From the NCBI RefSeq assembly GCF_013464485.1, contig NZ_RAUX01000031.1, positions 1 through 62,882 of the forward strand: a DNA stretch of 62,882 nucleotides. The letters run 5' to 3'. The position numbers and the translations under genes were made by a program. Below the pieces are notes generated by a model. The model was given only the letters and a program-made list of their open reading frames with translations, made no database searches and was not told the DNA's origin. Below are positions 1-10,241 of this stretch, in pieces (position 1 is the stretch's first letter; each line of letters opens with the position of its first letter). This DNA comes from Stenotrophomonas maltophilia. GTDB lineage: Bacteria; Pseudomonadota; Gammaproteobacteria; Xanthomonadales; Xanthomonadaceae.

Positions 1-146
1 GTCCGGTTGCGGGGGCGTGAGCCGCATGGATGCGGCGACCGAGCTTACATGGACGTACTTGCAGCGTCCCCCGCAACCGGACCCACCCCGCCATCCCACG
101 GATAGCCAGCTTTTGACGTTGACGTTGCTTCGGCTTCGGCGGGTGT
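1..146. repeat. Dispersed hairpin element, copy 1 (conserved loop, private stem)
   Basis: Positions 1-15 (GTCCGGTTGCGGGGG) and 68-82 are perfect reverse complements, closing a hairpin whose loop holds a second small palindrome, CCGCAT-GG-ATGCGG. The loop core, and the flank around 105-130 (GCTTTTGACGTTG), recur in opposite orientation at 18041-18250, where the closing stem has a different sequence. It may extend left of the window. It fills most of the 176-nt gap downstream of hda. I see no gene here. Confidence 0.75.
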
Positions 147-176
147 AGGGCGCAGCCCTGCAAACAAACCCCACCC

Positions 177-884
177 TCAATAACGAGGCCGGCCTTCTTC
201 CAGCACCTGGCGCAGGAACGGCACGGTGATCCGCCGCTTCGCCGCCAGCGATTCGCGGTCCAGCCAGTCCAGCAGCGTGATCAACCCACCCAGCTCGCGC
301 CCGGTGTGCGACAGCAGCCACTCGATGGCCGCCTCGTCGATCGCCAGCCCACGGCGCAGCGCGCGCTCACGCAGCACCGCCGCGCGACCTTCCTCGTCCA
401 ACGGCTGCAGCAGCACGCGCACGCACTGGCCCAGCCGCGAACGCAGGTCCGGCAGCACCAGGCCCAGTTCTTCCGGTGCCTTCTGCGCGGTGTACAGCAC
501 CGTCACCCCCGCAGCACGCGCGCGGTTGTGGAAATCGAACAGGGCGATCTCGTCCTCGCGGTTGCCGGCGACCTCGTCCAGGCCGTCCAGCGCGACCAGT
601 TCGCGCGCTTCCAATCCGTCCAGCGCCGCACGCACGCGGCCGGCCGCGCTGGCCAGCGGCACATAGGTCGGCAGGCGCCCGGCCTGCTCGGCGCTGGAAC
701 ACATCGCCAGCGCCTGGTGGGTCTTGCCGGTGCCGGCTGCGCCTTCCAGATAGACCCAATCGTGGCTGGCGCCCACTGCGATCGCGCGCAGCTGCGCCAG
801 CGCGCCATCCGGCGCGCCGATGAAGGTCTCCAGGCGCTGGTCCCGCGGGTAATGCAGGGCCAGCGGCAGTTGCGGCACACCCAT
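177..884 (-). CDS. hda: DnaA regulatory inactivator Hda
   Basis: A 235-residue DnaA-like AAA+ protein without DnaA's DNA-binding domain. Hda binds the DNA-loaded sliding clamp and promotes DnaA-ATP hydrolysis, preventing over-initiation of replication. A short N-terminal LPLAL segment resembles the clamp-binding peptide. Walker A is GAAGTGKT near residues 48-55 and a Walker B-like ALDGLDEV follows near residue 98. I chose ATG 884 because it overlaps the upstream gene's stop as TGATG, the usual sign of translational coupling; a GTG one codon earlier is possible. The length matches the family. Last gene of a three-gene minus-strand operon. Confidence 0.92.
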   Translation of the reverse strand: MGVPQLPLALHYPRDQRLETFIGAPDGALAQLRAIAVGASHDWVYLEGAAGTGKTHQALAMCSSAEQAGRLPTYVPLASAAGRVRAALDGLEARELVALDGLDEVAGNREDEIALFDFHNRARAAGVTVLYTAQKAPEELGLVLPDLRSRLGQCVRVLLQPLDEEGRAAVLRERALRRGLAIDEAAIEWLLSHTGRELGGLITLLDWLDRESLAAKRRITVPFLRQVLEEGRPRY

Positions 885-2053
885 CACTTCAGGTCGGGGC
901 CCTTGTCATCCGGGAGAATGATATGAGGCTGGTCGACCACGCCATCAAGCACGATCGACGGTTTCTCACCCACGTACAGCTCGCTCTGGCGGTAGCGCTG
1001 GTGGGCATAACGCAGCAGCACGTTGGTCACCGCCGCCACCGGCAGCGCCAGCAGCATGCCGAGGAAGCCGAACAGCTGGCCGCCGGCCATCACCGCGAAG
1101 ATCACCGCCACCGGGTGCAGGCCGATCTTGTCGCCAACGATGCGCGGGGTCAGCACGTAGCTTTCCAGCAGCTGGCCGACGGTGAACACCACGCCGACCA
1201 GGATCAGCAGCTTCAGGTCGAAGCCCTGTGCCTGCACCAGCGCGGCCACCACCGCCATCAGGATGCCGGTGGTCGCGCCCAGGTACGGGATGAAGCTGAT
1301 CAGCCCGGCAATCAGGCCGATCAGCAGGCCCAGCTTGAGCCCGACCAGCGACAGGCCACCGGCGTAGATGACGCCCAGCGCCAGCATCACCAGGAACTGG
1401 CCGCGGATGAACGCACCCAGCACCTCGTTGGACTCACGCGCCAGCGCGCTGATGGTGCCGATGTGGTTGCGCGGGATCACCGACGCCACCCGTTCGACCA
1501 GCTTGTCCCAGTCGCGCAGGAAGTAGAACGCCAGGATCGGCAGCAGCAGGATGTTGACCACCCAGGTCACCATCGCGAAACCCGAGCGCGAGACGTAGCC
1601 CATGAAGGTGGTGGCGAAGCCGCCGGCCTGCTGCCAGTGGCTGCGCACCCATTCGATCAGTCGGTCCGGATCCAGCCACTGCATCACTTCCAGGCCGGTC
1701 TTCTGCTCGAACCAGGGAATCCCCTTCTCCATCAGCCACGCCTGCGCCTGCGGCGCGACCGCGATCAGGGTGGTGATCTGGCGCTCGATCATCGGCACCA
1801 GCACCAGCAGCAACGCCACGATCACCAGCACCATCGCCGCGAACACCAGCACCACGCCGGTCATGCGCGAGCGGCCGGTGGCCTCGATGCGGTCGACCAG
1901 CGGGTCGCCCAGCCAGGCCAGCGCCAGCGCCAGCACGAACGGGGTCAGGATCGGCGCCAGCAGCCACACCACCCAGCCGACCAGGCCGGCGAACAGGATG
2001 TACTTCAGGCGGCGCAGGAACTGCGCGATTTCCGCTTCAGGGGTCAGGGTCAT
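884..2053 (-). CDS. AI-2E family (PerM-type) permease
   Basis: A 389-residue polytopic membrane protein of the PerM/AI-2E transporter family. It has hydrophobic pairs at the N-terminus (residues about 15-90), a soluble middle stretch rich in Trp and Gln, and a C-terminal membrane block including GLIAGLISFIPYLGA and the family-typical P-R-I-V-G-x-x-I-G-L-H-P. Members export small molecules or ions; the substrate here cannot be read from sequence. It overlaps the DUF2066 gene upstream by ATGA and hda downstream by TGATG, so the three are probably cotranscribed. A PerM-like gene beside hda is common in xanthomonads. Confidence 0.85.
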   Translation of the reverse strand: MTLTPEAEIAQFLRRLKYILFAGLVGWVVWLLAPILTPFVLALALAWLGDPLVDRIEATGRSRMTGVVLVFAAMVLVIVALLLVLVPMIERQITTLIAVAPQAQAWLMEKGIPWFEQKTGLEVMQWLDPDRLIEWVRSHWQQAGGFATTFMGYVSRSGFAMVTWVVNILLLPILAFYFLRDWDKLVERVASVIPRNHIGTISALARESNEVLGAFIRGQFLVMLALGVIYAGGLSLVGLKLGLLIGLIAGLISFIPYLGATTGILMAVVAALVQAQGFDLKLLILVGVVFTVGQLLESYVLTPRIVGDKIGLHPVAVIFAVMAGGQLFGFLGMLLALPVAAVTNVLLRYAHQRYRQSELYVGEKPSIVLDGVVDQPHIILPDDKGPDLK

Positions 2054-3189
2054 CGCAGGCGGTACTCGTTGCTGACCGGCGCGGCGACCGGAGTACCGGT
2101 GGTGTCATCGATCGGGGTCGGCAGGGCCGGCAGCGGCGCGCTCGGCACCAGCACGCCGTTGTCGCCCAGCATGCGGTTGAAGCCGGCCAGGCCGGTGGTC
2201 ATCTCCAGGCTCAGCTCCAGCTGGCTTGCCGAGGCGTGCAGCGGGGTGACGTTGCGCACCACCGGCACGTCGCGCAGGCCGGCGGCCAGGCGCAGGTAGT
2301 CGTCGGCGCTGTTGATGCCGGTCACCACCACACGATAGGTCCCGGCCTGGCCGGTGGCCACGCCCGCCTTGGCGTAACGCTTGACCAGCGCATCGGCGGC
2401 ACCGTCGGCGCCGGCGGCCATCGCGCGCATGGCGTTGGCGTCCTTGCTGGTCCACTTGTTCAGTTCACGGCCGTTGTCGACGAACACCCAGTCCGCCTGC
2501 CAGCCGCCATTGGCGCGGTACAGCTTGCCGATCAGCTGCATCGGCGGCGAATAGCGCGAGGAGGCGCGGGCCACGGCGGCACTGTCCTGGCGCCAGATGG
2601 CCCCGGCCAGCGCCTGCTCGGCGGCGCCGCCGCTGGGCAGGCCCAGCTTGTAGCCACGCTCGATGGCGCGGTTCAGCAGCGGGCGGGCGGCATTGGCCTG
2701 CTGCACGCTGACCAGGCGCGGGCCGCTGCCGTCATCGACCGCCAGCCACAGCACCGGCTTCGGCCGCGGCTGCGGCCACAGCGGCAGGCCCAGCGCCGAC
2801 ACCAGTGAATCCACGTCATCCTCGCGGAAGCGCGCCACCAGCAGAGTACGGAAGCTGGGGGCGCCGCTGGCGCTCACGCTCTGGTCCTGCTTGTAGTCGT
2901 AGCTGGCCACGTAGTCCTTGGCATTGCGCAGTGCCTGCACCACGCCGGGGCGGGACATCACGCTGCGATCGCCGGACAACTTGCCCAGAACCACGCTCAG
3001 CGCGCGGGCCAGGGCGCCGTTGCGATCGGCTTCGGCCTGGCTGTTGACGGGCACTTCTGCCTCGTACGCGCCAGTGGCGGTGGCGACATCACCCTCGGTG
3101 CGCAGGCCGCTCTGGGCCATCGTGGCCACCGGCAGGCTCAGTGCAATGAGCAGGGTCAGAATCAGGCTGCGGCGCATCAGGACATCCAT
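2050..3189 (-). CDS. DUF2066 domain-containing secreted protein
   Basis: A 379-residue protein with an N-terminal signal peptide ([21 protein letters not shown]). If translation starts at the internal Met of that segment (3177) the product is four residues shorter. The rest is soluble and looks like the DUF2066 family found upstream of PerM and hda in xanthomonads and pseudomonads; its function is unknown. First gene of the minus-strand operon, divergent from purM across about 100 nt that must hold both promoters. No enzymatic motif was recognised, so a periplasmic location is the only firm inference. Confidence 0.8.
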   Translation of the reverse strand: MDVLMRRSLILTLLIALSLPVATMAQSGLRTEGDVATATGAYEAEVPVNSQAEADRNGALARALSVVLGKLSGDRSVMSRPGVVQALRNAKDYVASYDYKQDQSVSASGAPSFRTLLVARFREDDVDSLVSALGLPLWPQPRPKPVLWLAVDDGSGPRLVSVQQANAARPLLNRAIERGYKLGLPSGGAAEQALAGAIWRQDSAAVARASSRYSPPMQLIGKLYRANGGWQADWVFVDNGRELNKWTSKDANAMRAMAAGADGAADALVKRYAKAGVATGQAGTYRVVVTGINSADDYLRLAAGLRDVPVVRNVTPLHASASQLELSLEMTTGLAGFNRMLGDNGVLVPSAPLPALPTPIDDTTGTPVAAPVSNEYRLR

Positions 3190-3289
3190 TGGCTCGACGT
3201 ATCCGGGGGGAATTGTTGCCCGAATACGGACTTTGCGCCAATGCGGCCTGTTAAAATCGCCCGTTCAACCCCTGCCAGCGCCGACGCCC

Positions 3290-4348
3290 GTGACCAACAC
3301 CCCGTCTTCCGCCCCCTCCCCCCTCACCTACCGTGACGCGGGTGTCGACATCGACGCCGGCAACGAGCTGGTCGAGCGGATCAAGCCCCTGGTCAAGCGC
3401 AGCTTCCGCCCGGAAGTGATGGGCGGCCTGGGTGGCTTCGGCGCCCTGTTCGACCTGTCCAACAAGTACCGCGAGCCGGTGCTGGTGTCCGGCACCGACG
3501 GCGTGGGCACCAAGCTGAAGCTGGCCCACCAGCTGAACCGCCACGATACGATCGGCATCGATCTGGTCGCCATGTGCGTGAACGACGTGCTGGTGCAGGG
3601 CGCCGAGCCGCTGTTCTTCCTGGACTACTTCGCCACCGGCAAGCTGGACATCGACACCGCCGCGGCGGTCGTGGGCGGCATCGCCAACGGCTGCACCGAG
3701 GCCGGCTGCGCGCTGATCGGCGGCGAAACCGCTGAAATGCCCGACATGTACGCCCCGGGCGAGTACGACCTGGCCGGCTTCACCGTCGCCGCGGTGGAGA
3801 AGAGCGAGCTGAAGGACGGCGCCAGCGTGGTCAACGGCGACGTGCTGATCGGTATCGCCTCGTCCGGCCCGCACTCCAACGGCTATTCGCTGGTGCGCCG
3901 CATCTACGATCGCGCCGGCCGCCCGGCCGATCTGGAACTGGAAGGCGGCGTGAAGCTGGTCGATGCGCTGATGGCGCCGACCCGGCTGTACGTCAAGCCG
4001 ATCCTGTCGCTGCTGAAGTCACACGGTGCGGCCATCCACGGCATGGCCCACATCACCGGTGGCGGCCTGACCGAGAACATCATCCGCGTGGTGCCCGAAG
4101 GCCTCGGCCTGGACATCCAGGCTTCGTCCTGGACCCTGCCGCCGGTGTTCCAGTGGCTGCAGAAGGAAGGCGCAGTGGCCGACAGCGAGATGTGGCGCAC
4201 CTTCAACTGCGGCATCGGCTTCGTGCTGATCGTGGCGCCTGACCAGGTGGCTGCGGTGTCCGAAGCAGTCAAGGCGCAGGGTCTGGAGCACTGGACCATC
4301 GGCCAGGTGGTCACCGCCGAAGGCGCCGAGCGCGTCCGCATCGGCTGA
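3290..4348 (+). CDS. purM: Phosphoribosylformylglycinamidine cyclo-ligase (AIR synthetase)
   Basis: A 352-residue enzyme of de novo purine synthesis, converting FGAM to AIR with ATP. Family signatures are [23 protein letters not shown], the glycine-rich GGETAEMPD, and the C-terminal AHITGGGL. I start at GTG 3290 ([20 protein letters not shown]), which gives the family length; the open frame continues upstream through the divergent promoter region without a supported start. A TTAAAAT at 3251-3257 could be the -10 box. Unlike in E. coli, purN is not adjacent: three membrane-protein genes intervene. Confidence 0.96.
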   Translation: MTNTPSSAPSPLTYRDAGVDIDAGNELVERIKPLVKRSFRPEVMGGLGGFGALFDLSNKYREPVLVSGTDGVGTKLKLAHQLNRHDTIGIDLVAMCVNDVLVQGAEPLFFLDYFATGKLDIDTAAAVVGGIANGCTEAGCALIGGETAEMPDMYAPGEYDLAGFTVAAVEKSELKDGASVVNGDVLIGIASSGPHSNGYSLVRRIYDRAGRPADLELEGGVKLVDALMAPTRLYVKPILSLLKSHGAAIHGMAHITGGGLTENIIRVVPEGLGLDIQASSWTLPPVFQWLQKEGAVADSEMWRTFNCGIGFVLIVAPDQVAAVSEAVKAQGLEHWTIGQVVTAEGAERVRIG

Positions 4349-4370
4349 GCCCGTCAACCCAGGAGCCCGC

Positions 4371-4859
4371 ATGGACGCAATGCCCCCCTTGCCACCCACC
4401 CCTGTGCCGCCGCCCCTGGCCACGGCACCAGTGTTCAGCGCCCAGGACGCCGACCATCTGCGCACGCTGTCCATCGCGCACTACGTGGTGGGCGCGCTGA
4501 TCGCGATGTTCTCGATGATCTTCATCATCCACATCGTGCTGGGCATCACCGCACTGAGCGGCAATCTGCCGATGGACTCCGGTGGCCAGCCCTCATCACC
4601 GGCCGAGCAGCGCCTGTTCGGCTGGATGTTCACCCTCATCGGCTGCGTCGCCGTGTTCGGTGGCATCACCCTGGGCGCGTTCGTCGCCTATGCCGGCCGC
4701 TGCCTGGCCCACCGACGCCGCTACATGCTGTGCCTGATCGCGGCCGGCCTGGCCTGCCTGTTCACCCCCATCGGCACGGTGCTGGGGGTGTTCAGCCTGA
4801 TCATCCTGCTGCGCCCGCAGGTGAAGGCGGCTTTCGACGCCCCTGCCACGACCGCATGA
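4371..4859 (+). CDS. Small membrane protein, unknown function
   Basis: A 162-residue protein with a proline-rich cytoplasmic N-terminus (about residues 1-25) and three to four predicted membrane segments (about 42-62, 82-108 and 115-145). The C-terminal segment pattern resembles small DUF4870/DUF4190-like membrane proteins, but I do not recognise a family with confidence. It starts 22 nt after purM behind a CCAGGAG Shine-Dalgarno and ends in an ATGA overlap with the next gene, so it belongs to the purM-purN transcription unit. No charged catalytic motifs are visible. Confidence 0.75.
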   Translation: MDAMPPLPPTPVPPPLATAPVFSAQDADHLRTLSIAHYVVGALIAMFSMIFIIHIVLGITALSGNLPMDSGGQPSSPAEQRLFGWMFTLIGCVAVFGGITLGAFVAYAGRCLAHRRRYMLCLIAAGLACLFTPIGTVLGVFSLIILLRPQVKAAFDAPATTA

Positions 4860-5278
4860 CTGCCTCCAGCATGCCGCCACCATTGCCGCAGCAGACCCTG
4901 GCGCAGCTGCAGCTGGCCAGCCACCTGCAGACGCTGGGAGTGCTGTTCTACGCGTTGGTCGGTTTCCATTGGGTCGCCGCAGTGGCGTTCCTCGGCCTCA
5001 GCGGCTGGGTGGCCCACTCGCGCGGGCTGGACGATGCCTGGATGCTGACCACGGTCTATGCCTCGATAGCCGTGCTGGCCATCGTGCTGGGTGTTGTGCA
5101 GCTGCATACCGCCCGCCTGCTGTCACGCCGCACCGGCCTGGCCTGGTGCCAGCGCGCGGCCTGGCTGGGCGTGCTGGCGGGTCCGCTGGGCATGGCGCTG
5201 ACTGCCTATGCATGGGTGTTCCTGTCCAAGCCGGACATGGCCGCGCTGTTCGACCGCGGCGACCATCTCGGCGTCTGA
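4856..5278 (+). CDS. Small membrane protein, unknown function (similar architecture to the preceding gene)
   Basis: A 140-residue protein starting at ATG 4856, which overlaps the previous stop (ATGA). It opens with a proline-rich stretch (MPPPLPQQ) followed by about three hydrophobic helices. Both this and the upstream product have a short Pro-rich leader, a conserved-looking 'L-T-L/HLQTLGV' approach and then membrane helices, so they may be diverged duplicates that act together. No family assignment. An upstream in-frame extension reads antisense-like low-complexity residues and lies inside the preceding gene, so it was rejected. Confidence 0.72.
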   Translation: MTASSMPPPLPQQTLAQLQLASHLQTLGVLFYALVGFHWVAAVAFLGLSGWVAHSRGLDDAWMLTTVYASIAVLAIVLGVVQLHTARLLSRRTGLAWCQRAAWLGVLAGPLGMALTAYAWVFLSKPDMAALFDRGDHLGV

Positions 5279-5319
5279 GCCCGCAGGCAGACGACCCGCC
5301 CTTCCCAGATCGACTCTCC

Positions 5320-5982
5320 ATGTCCTCGCCTGCCCTCTCAACAACCGCCTCACCCACCCGCCACCGCTTCTCGGGCCCGAAGAAGCTGGCCTTCGCCGCC
5401 GTGCTTGCGGTATTCGCACTCAGCTGGGTGCAACCCCTGTGGCCCACCGAACAGGCCCTGCACAGCACGCTGACCGTGATCGGACTGGCCGCGCTGCTGT
5501 GGGTCGACCGACGTGGCGGCTGGCTGGGCAACGGTGCCTTCATCGCGATCTGCGGCTTCATCGCGCTGCATTGCGTGGCGGCGCGCTGGCTGTACTCGAA
5601 CGTGCCCTACGACACGTGGGCGCAGGCACTGATCGGTTGGTCGCCGAATGCAGCGTTCGGCTGGCAGCGCAATCATTTCGACCGCCTCATCCACTTCCTG
5701 TTCGGCGTCTGCTTCACGCCGGCGCTGCTGCAGCTGGCCCGCCATGCCTGGCCGGCGCTGCGCCTGGGCCAGGCCTTCACCCTGGCGGTCATGACGGTGA
5801 TGTGCGCCAGCCTGGTCTACGAATGGTTCGAATGGGGTATCGCGCTGGCGCTGTCGCCGGATGCCGCCGAGGCCTACAACGGTCAGCAGGGGGACATGTG
5901 GGACGCACATGCCGACATGCTGATGGCCACCGTGGGCAGCCTGCTGACCTGGCCGCTGGTCCGCCGGAGGCCCCTGCCATGA
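5320..5982 (+). CDS. DUF2238 (YjdF-like) membrane protein
   Basis: A 220-residue polytopic protein starting at ATG 5320. It has about six hydrophobic helices. Conserved features of the DUF2238/YjdF family are visible: an NHFDRLIHFLFG segment (residues about 124-135), YEWFEWG, and the C-terminal DMWDAHADMLMATVG. The acidic and histidine residues inside or next to membrane helices suggest a metal- or cofactor-handling role, but none is proven. The stop overlaps the purN start (ATGA), tying it translationally to purN. Confidence 0.82.
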   Translation: MSSPALSTTASPTRHRFSGPKKLAFAAVLAVFALSWVQPLWPTEQALHSTLTVIGLAALLWVDRRGGWLGNGAFIAICGFIALHCVAARWLYSNVPYDTWAQALIGWSPNAAFGWQRNHFDRLIHFLFGVCFTPALLQLARHAWPALRLGQAFTLAVMTVMCASLVYEWFEWGIALALSPDAAEAYNGQQGDMWDAHADMLMATVGSLLTWPLVRRRPLP

Positions 5983-6638
5983 ACGCCCGCACCCGCATCG
6001 CCGTGCTCGCCTCGGGTCGCGGCAGCAATCTGCAGGCCATCCTCGACGCCATCGGCGACGGGCGCCTGCCGGCCGAAGTGGTCGGTGTGTTTTCCGACCG
6101 CCCCGGCGCCGCCGCACTGCAACGCGTCGATTCCGGACTGCGCTGGGCGCATGCGCCAAAGCAGTTCAGCGACCGCGCCGCCTACGAGCAGGCGCTGGGC
6201 GATGCGCTGGCGGCGGCGCAACCGGACTGGATCGTCTGCGCCGGCTACATGCGCATCCTGGGCGCCGCCTTCGTGCAGCGTTTCAATGGGCGCCTGGTCA
6301 ACATCCACCCGTCGCTGCTGCCGCTGCACAAGGGCCTGGACACACACGCGCGGGCGCTGGAAGCAGGCGACACCGAGCACGGTGCCAGCGTGCACCTGGT
6401 GGTGCCGGAGCTGGACGCCGGCGCGGTGCTTGCGCAGGCACAGGTGCCCGTACGGCCGGGCGACGACGCGCAGGCCCTGGCCGAGCGCGTGCTGGCGGTC
6501 GAGCACCCGCTGCTGATTGCCACCCTGCAGCTGCTCTGCGCCGGCCGTCTGGCTGAACGGGAAGGACAACCATGGCTGGACGGTCACCCCCTGTTTAGCC
6601 CGTTGGCCCTAGATTCCGCCGGGAACCTGAACCGGTAG
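5979..6638 (+). CDS. purN: Phosphoribosylglycinamide formyltransferase (GAR transformylase)
   Basis: A 219-residue enzyme that transfers the formyl group from 10-formyl-THF to GAR in purine synthesis. The phosphate-binding loop is ASGRGSNLQA near residues 11-20, the catalytic region NIHPSLLPLHKG has the essential Asn and His, and the trailing VHLVVPELDAG holds the third catalytic residue (Asp). The start is the ATG overlapping the upstream stop; length is normal for PurN. It is separated from purM by 1.6 kb of membrane-protein genes but apparently shares its transcript. Confidence 0.95.
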   Translation: MNARTRIAVLASGRGSNLQAILDAIGDGRLPAEVVGVFSDRPGAAALQRVDSGLRWAHAPKQFSDRAAYEQALGDALAAAQPDWIVCAGYMRILGAAFVQRFNGRLVNIHPSLLPLHKGLDTHARALEAGDTEHGASVHLVVPELDAGAVLAQAQVPVRPGDDAQALAERVLAVEHPLLIATLQLLCAGRLAEREGQPWLDGHPLFSPLALDSAGNLNR

Positions 6639-6705
6639 CCCGCTTGCACACGCTCCGCTGACTGCGGGGCTGGCATCCTGCCCCCTTCTGCAGCCCCTGT
6701 CCTCC

Positions 6706-7527
6706 ATGAAGACCACGACACTGCTGTCCACTTCATTGCTGCTGTCACTTGCCGTGCTTCCTGGCGTGGGCTGGGGCCAGGCGCAGGCGCCCGCCCCCTC
6801 ACCGACGTCGGTGCCGGTGGTGCAGCCGCCACCCGAACCGGCCGTACCGATGCCTCCGGCTTTGGCCTGGGAGCCACCGCCACTGCAGCCGTTCAGTGCC
6901 ACCTACCAGGCGTTCTACAAGGGCAAGGAAGCGGGTGATGCCAGCATGCAGGTCACTCACACCGGCGGCAGCCAGTGGCGGGTGGACATGCAGGTGGTCG
7001 GCCGCCGCGGTTTCGCCAGCGTGCTGGGCCTGAACATCGAACAGAGCACCGTGTTCGAGGAACGCAGCGGTGTCTATGCGCCACTCAGCCAGAGCACGGT
7101 GCGCAAGGGCCTGTTCCTGGGCAAGAAGGCGGTTGGCACCTACAACTGGCAGGCCGGTACCGCGCAGTGGACCGGCGACGTGAAGAAGGAACGCGCGCAA
7201 CCCATCCCGTTGCAGCCCGGCGACCAGAGCGCGCTGCTGATCAACCTGGCGATCATGCGTGACGCCCGCCCGGGCGCCACCATGCACTACCGCTACGTGG
7301 ACATGGGCAAGGTCCGCCAGCACGACTACCAGGCCGCGCCGCAGACCGAGAACGTCGAGGTCGGCGACCTGTCCTACAACGCGCTGCGGGTCTACCGGAC
7401 CAACGGCGGCAGCAATGAAACCATTCTCTGGATCGCCAACGGTGTCCCCACCCCGGTGCGCATCCTGCAACGCGAAGACGGCGAAGACCGCGTCGACCTT
7501 CGCCTGATCGAATACCAAGGAGTCTGA
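6706..7527 (+). CDS. DUF3108 domain-containing exported protein (first of a tandem pair)
   Basis: A 273-residue protein with a signal peptide ending near AQA (residue about 27). A Pro/Val-rich linker to about residue 55 follows, then a DUF3108 beta-rich domain beginning PFSATYQAFYKGKEAGDA and continuing through STVFEERSGVYAPLSQ to the C-terminal PVRILQREDGEDRVDLRL. Function unknown; the fold is thought to be LolA/LptC-like by family description, which I could not test. The next gene is a paralogue only 2 nt downstream, so both are probably made together in the periplasm. Confidence 0.85.
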   Translation: MKTTTLLSTSLLLSLAVLPGVGWGQAQAPAPSPTSVPVVQPPPEPAVPMPPALAWEPPPLQPFSATYQAFYKGKEAGDASMQVTHTGGSQWRVDMQVVGRRGFASVLGLNIEQSTVFEERSGVYAPLSQSTVRKGLFLGKKAVGTYNWQAGTAQWTGDVKKERAQPIPLQPGDQSALLINLAIMRDARPGATMHYRYVDMGKVRQHDYQAAPQTENVEVGDLSYNALRVYRTNGGSNETILWIANGVPTPVRILQREDGEDRVDLRLIEYQGV

Positions 7528-7529
7528 GC

Positions 7530-8213
7530 ATGAGCACCCTGAGCCGCCCCGTGACCTGGATCGCTGCTGCCGCCCTGTCCGTGGCCAGCCTGCCCGCGAT
7601 GGCCCTGCAGCCGTTCAAGGCCGATTACCTGGCCAGCTACATGGGCATGCAGGCCAACGGCACCATGACCCTGTCCAGCGAAGGTGCCAACAAATGGCGC
7701 TACAGCCTGCAGGTGAAGAACCAGCTGGCCGACCTCAGCCAGAGCACCGTGTTCGAGGAAGTCCGTGGCCAGCTGCGCCCGCTCAGCAGCCAGGACCGTT
7801 CAGCGCTGCTGGTGAAGAAGCGCAACGTGCAGGCCAACTACAACTGGAGCAGCAACCAGGCCACCTGGACCGGCGACATCAAGCCGGACCGCGCTGGTCC
7901 GATCGCGTTGAAGGCCGGCGACATGGACGCGCTGCTGATCAACCTGGCCATTGCCCGCGATCTTGCTGCCGGCAAGCCGCTGACCTATCGCATGGTCGAC
8001 GAAGGCCGCATCAAGAACATGACCTACCGCGTGGTGGGCAAGGAATCGGTCACCGTGGGTGGCAAGAGCTATGAGGCCACCAAAGTCTCGCGCACCGACG
8101 GCAACAAGGAGCTGATTGCCTGGATCGTGCCGGAGTTCCCGGTGCCGGCGCGCATGCTGCAGCGTGAGAGCGGCCGCGATGCGCTGGACCTGACCATCAA
8201 GGCGATGAACTGA
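7530..8213 (+). CDS. DUF3108 domain-containing exported protein (second of the pair)
   Basis: A 227-residue paralogue of the preceding product. It has a signal peptide ending at PAMA, then PFKADYLASYMGMQANG, QSTVFEEVRGQLRPLSSQ and PARMLQRESGRDALDLTIKAMN aligning along the whole domain. It lacks the proline-rich linker. The ATG lies 2 nt after the upstream stop, with the ribosome site AAGGAG inside the upstream gene. It is followed by a REP pair and a strong bidirectional terminator. No catalytic residues recognised. Confidence 0.86.
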   Translation: MSTLSRPVTWIAAAALSVASLPAMALQPFKADYLASYMGMQANGTMTLSSEGANKWRYSLQVKNQLADLSQSTVFEEVRGQLRPLSSQDRSALLVKKRNVQANYNWSSNQATWTGDIKPDRAGPIALKAGDMDALLINLAIARDLAAGKPLTYRMVDEGRIKNMTYRVVGKESVTVGGKSYEATKVSRTDGNKELIAWIVPEFPVPARMLQRESGRDALDLTIKAMN

Positions 8214-8227
8214 CGGACAGACCGGTG

Positions 8228-8298
8228 GTGCCGGCCGCTGGCCGGCATTGTCGCGATGCTCCACGAGGTTGATGGGGTTGCCGGCCAGCGGCCGGCAC
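8228..8298. repeat. Inverted pair of SMAG-type REP palindromes
   Basis: GTGCCGGCCGCTGGCCGGCA at 8228-8247 and its reverse complement at 8279-8298 face each other around a 31-nt spacer. They lie between convergent genes, just before the terminator. The stem is the common GCCGGCC-type SMAG sequence, also found near 28854 and 40163. Such pairs can fold into a long cruciform in DNA or a stable 3' hairpin in mRNA. Confidence 0.85.
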
Positions 8299-8306
8299 TG
8301 CCGAAA

Positions 8307-8334
8307 AGAAACGCCCGCTTTCGCGGGCGTTTTC
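8307..8334. terminator. Bidirectional rho-independent terminator
   Basis: AAACGCCCGC-TTTC-GCGGGCGTTT forms a 10-bp GC-rich stem followed by T-rich sequence on both strands. It sits immediately after the stop of the minus-strand EF-hand gene and downstream of the plus-strand DUF3108 pair, so it can terminate both converging transcripts. Confidence 0.9.
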
Positions 8335-9956
<1,622 letters not shown>

Positions 9957-10187
9957 TCAGCCGGCTTCGGCCGGGGTCACGGTTTTCAGCGCCAGCGCGT
10001 GGATCGCGCCGCCCATCAGGTCGCCCAGGGTGGCATACACCATCCGGTGGCGGGCCAGCGGCATCTTGCCGGCGAAGGCCTCGCAGACCACGGTCGCTTC
10101 GAAATGCACGCCATCGTCGCCCTGCACGTCGGCGCGGGCGCCGGGCAGGCCGGTTTCGATCAGGTTGCGGATGGTGTCGGCGTCCAA
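9957..10187 (-). CDS. BolA/IbaG family protein
   Basis: A 76-residue BolA-like protein. These small proteins partner monothiol glutaredoxins in iron-sulfur trafficking; the murA-adjacent form is IbaG in E. coli. The conserved GDDGVHFEATVVCEAFAGKMPLARHRMVYATLG contains the Cys and His used to coordinate the cluster. The start is a TTG at 10187, preceded by AGGAAAGCCCG, a good ribosome site; no in-frame ATG lies early enough to keep the domain whole. Divergent from kdsD across 54 nt. Confidence 0.9.
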   Translation of the reverse strand: MDADTIRNLIETGLPGARADVQGDDGVHFEATVVCEAFAGKMPLARHRMVYATLGDLMGGAIHALALKTVTPAEAG

Positions 10188-10241
10188 CGGGCTTTCCTAA
10201 TAAAATGAGCCCTCATTCTACTTCCGCTGCGTGGCGTCCGC

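Noticed and set aside
3231-3257. A full sigma-70 promoter for purM.
   Set aside because: A -10-like TAAAAT is present but the best -35-like TTGCGC is only 13 nt away, too close to call.
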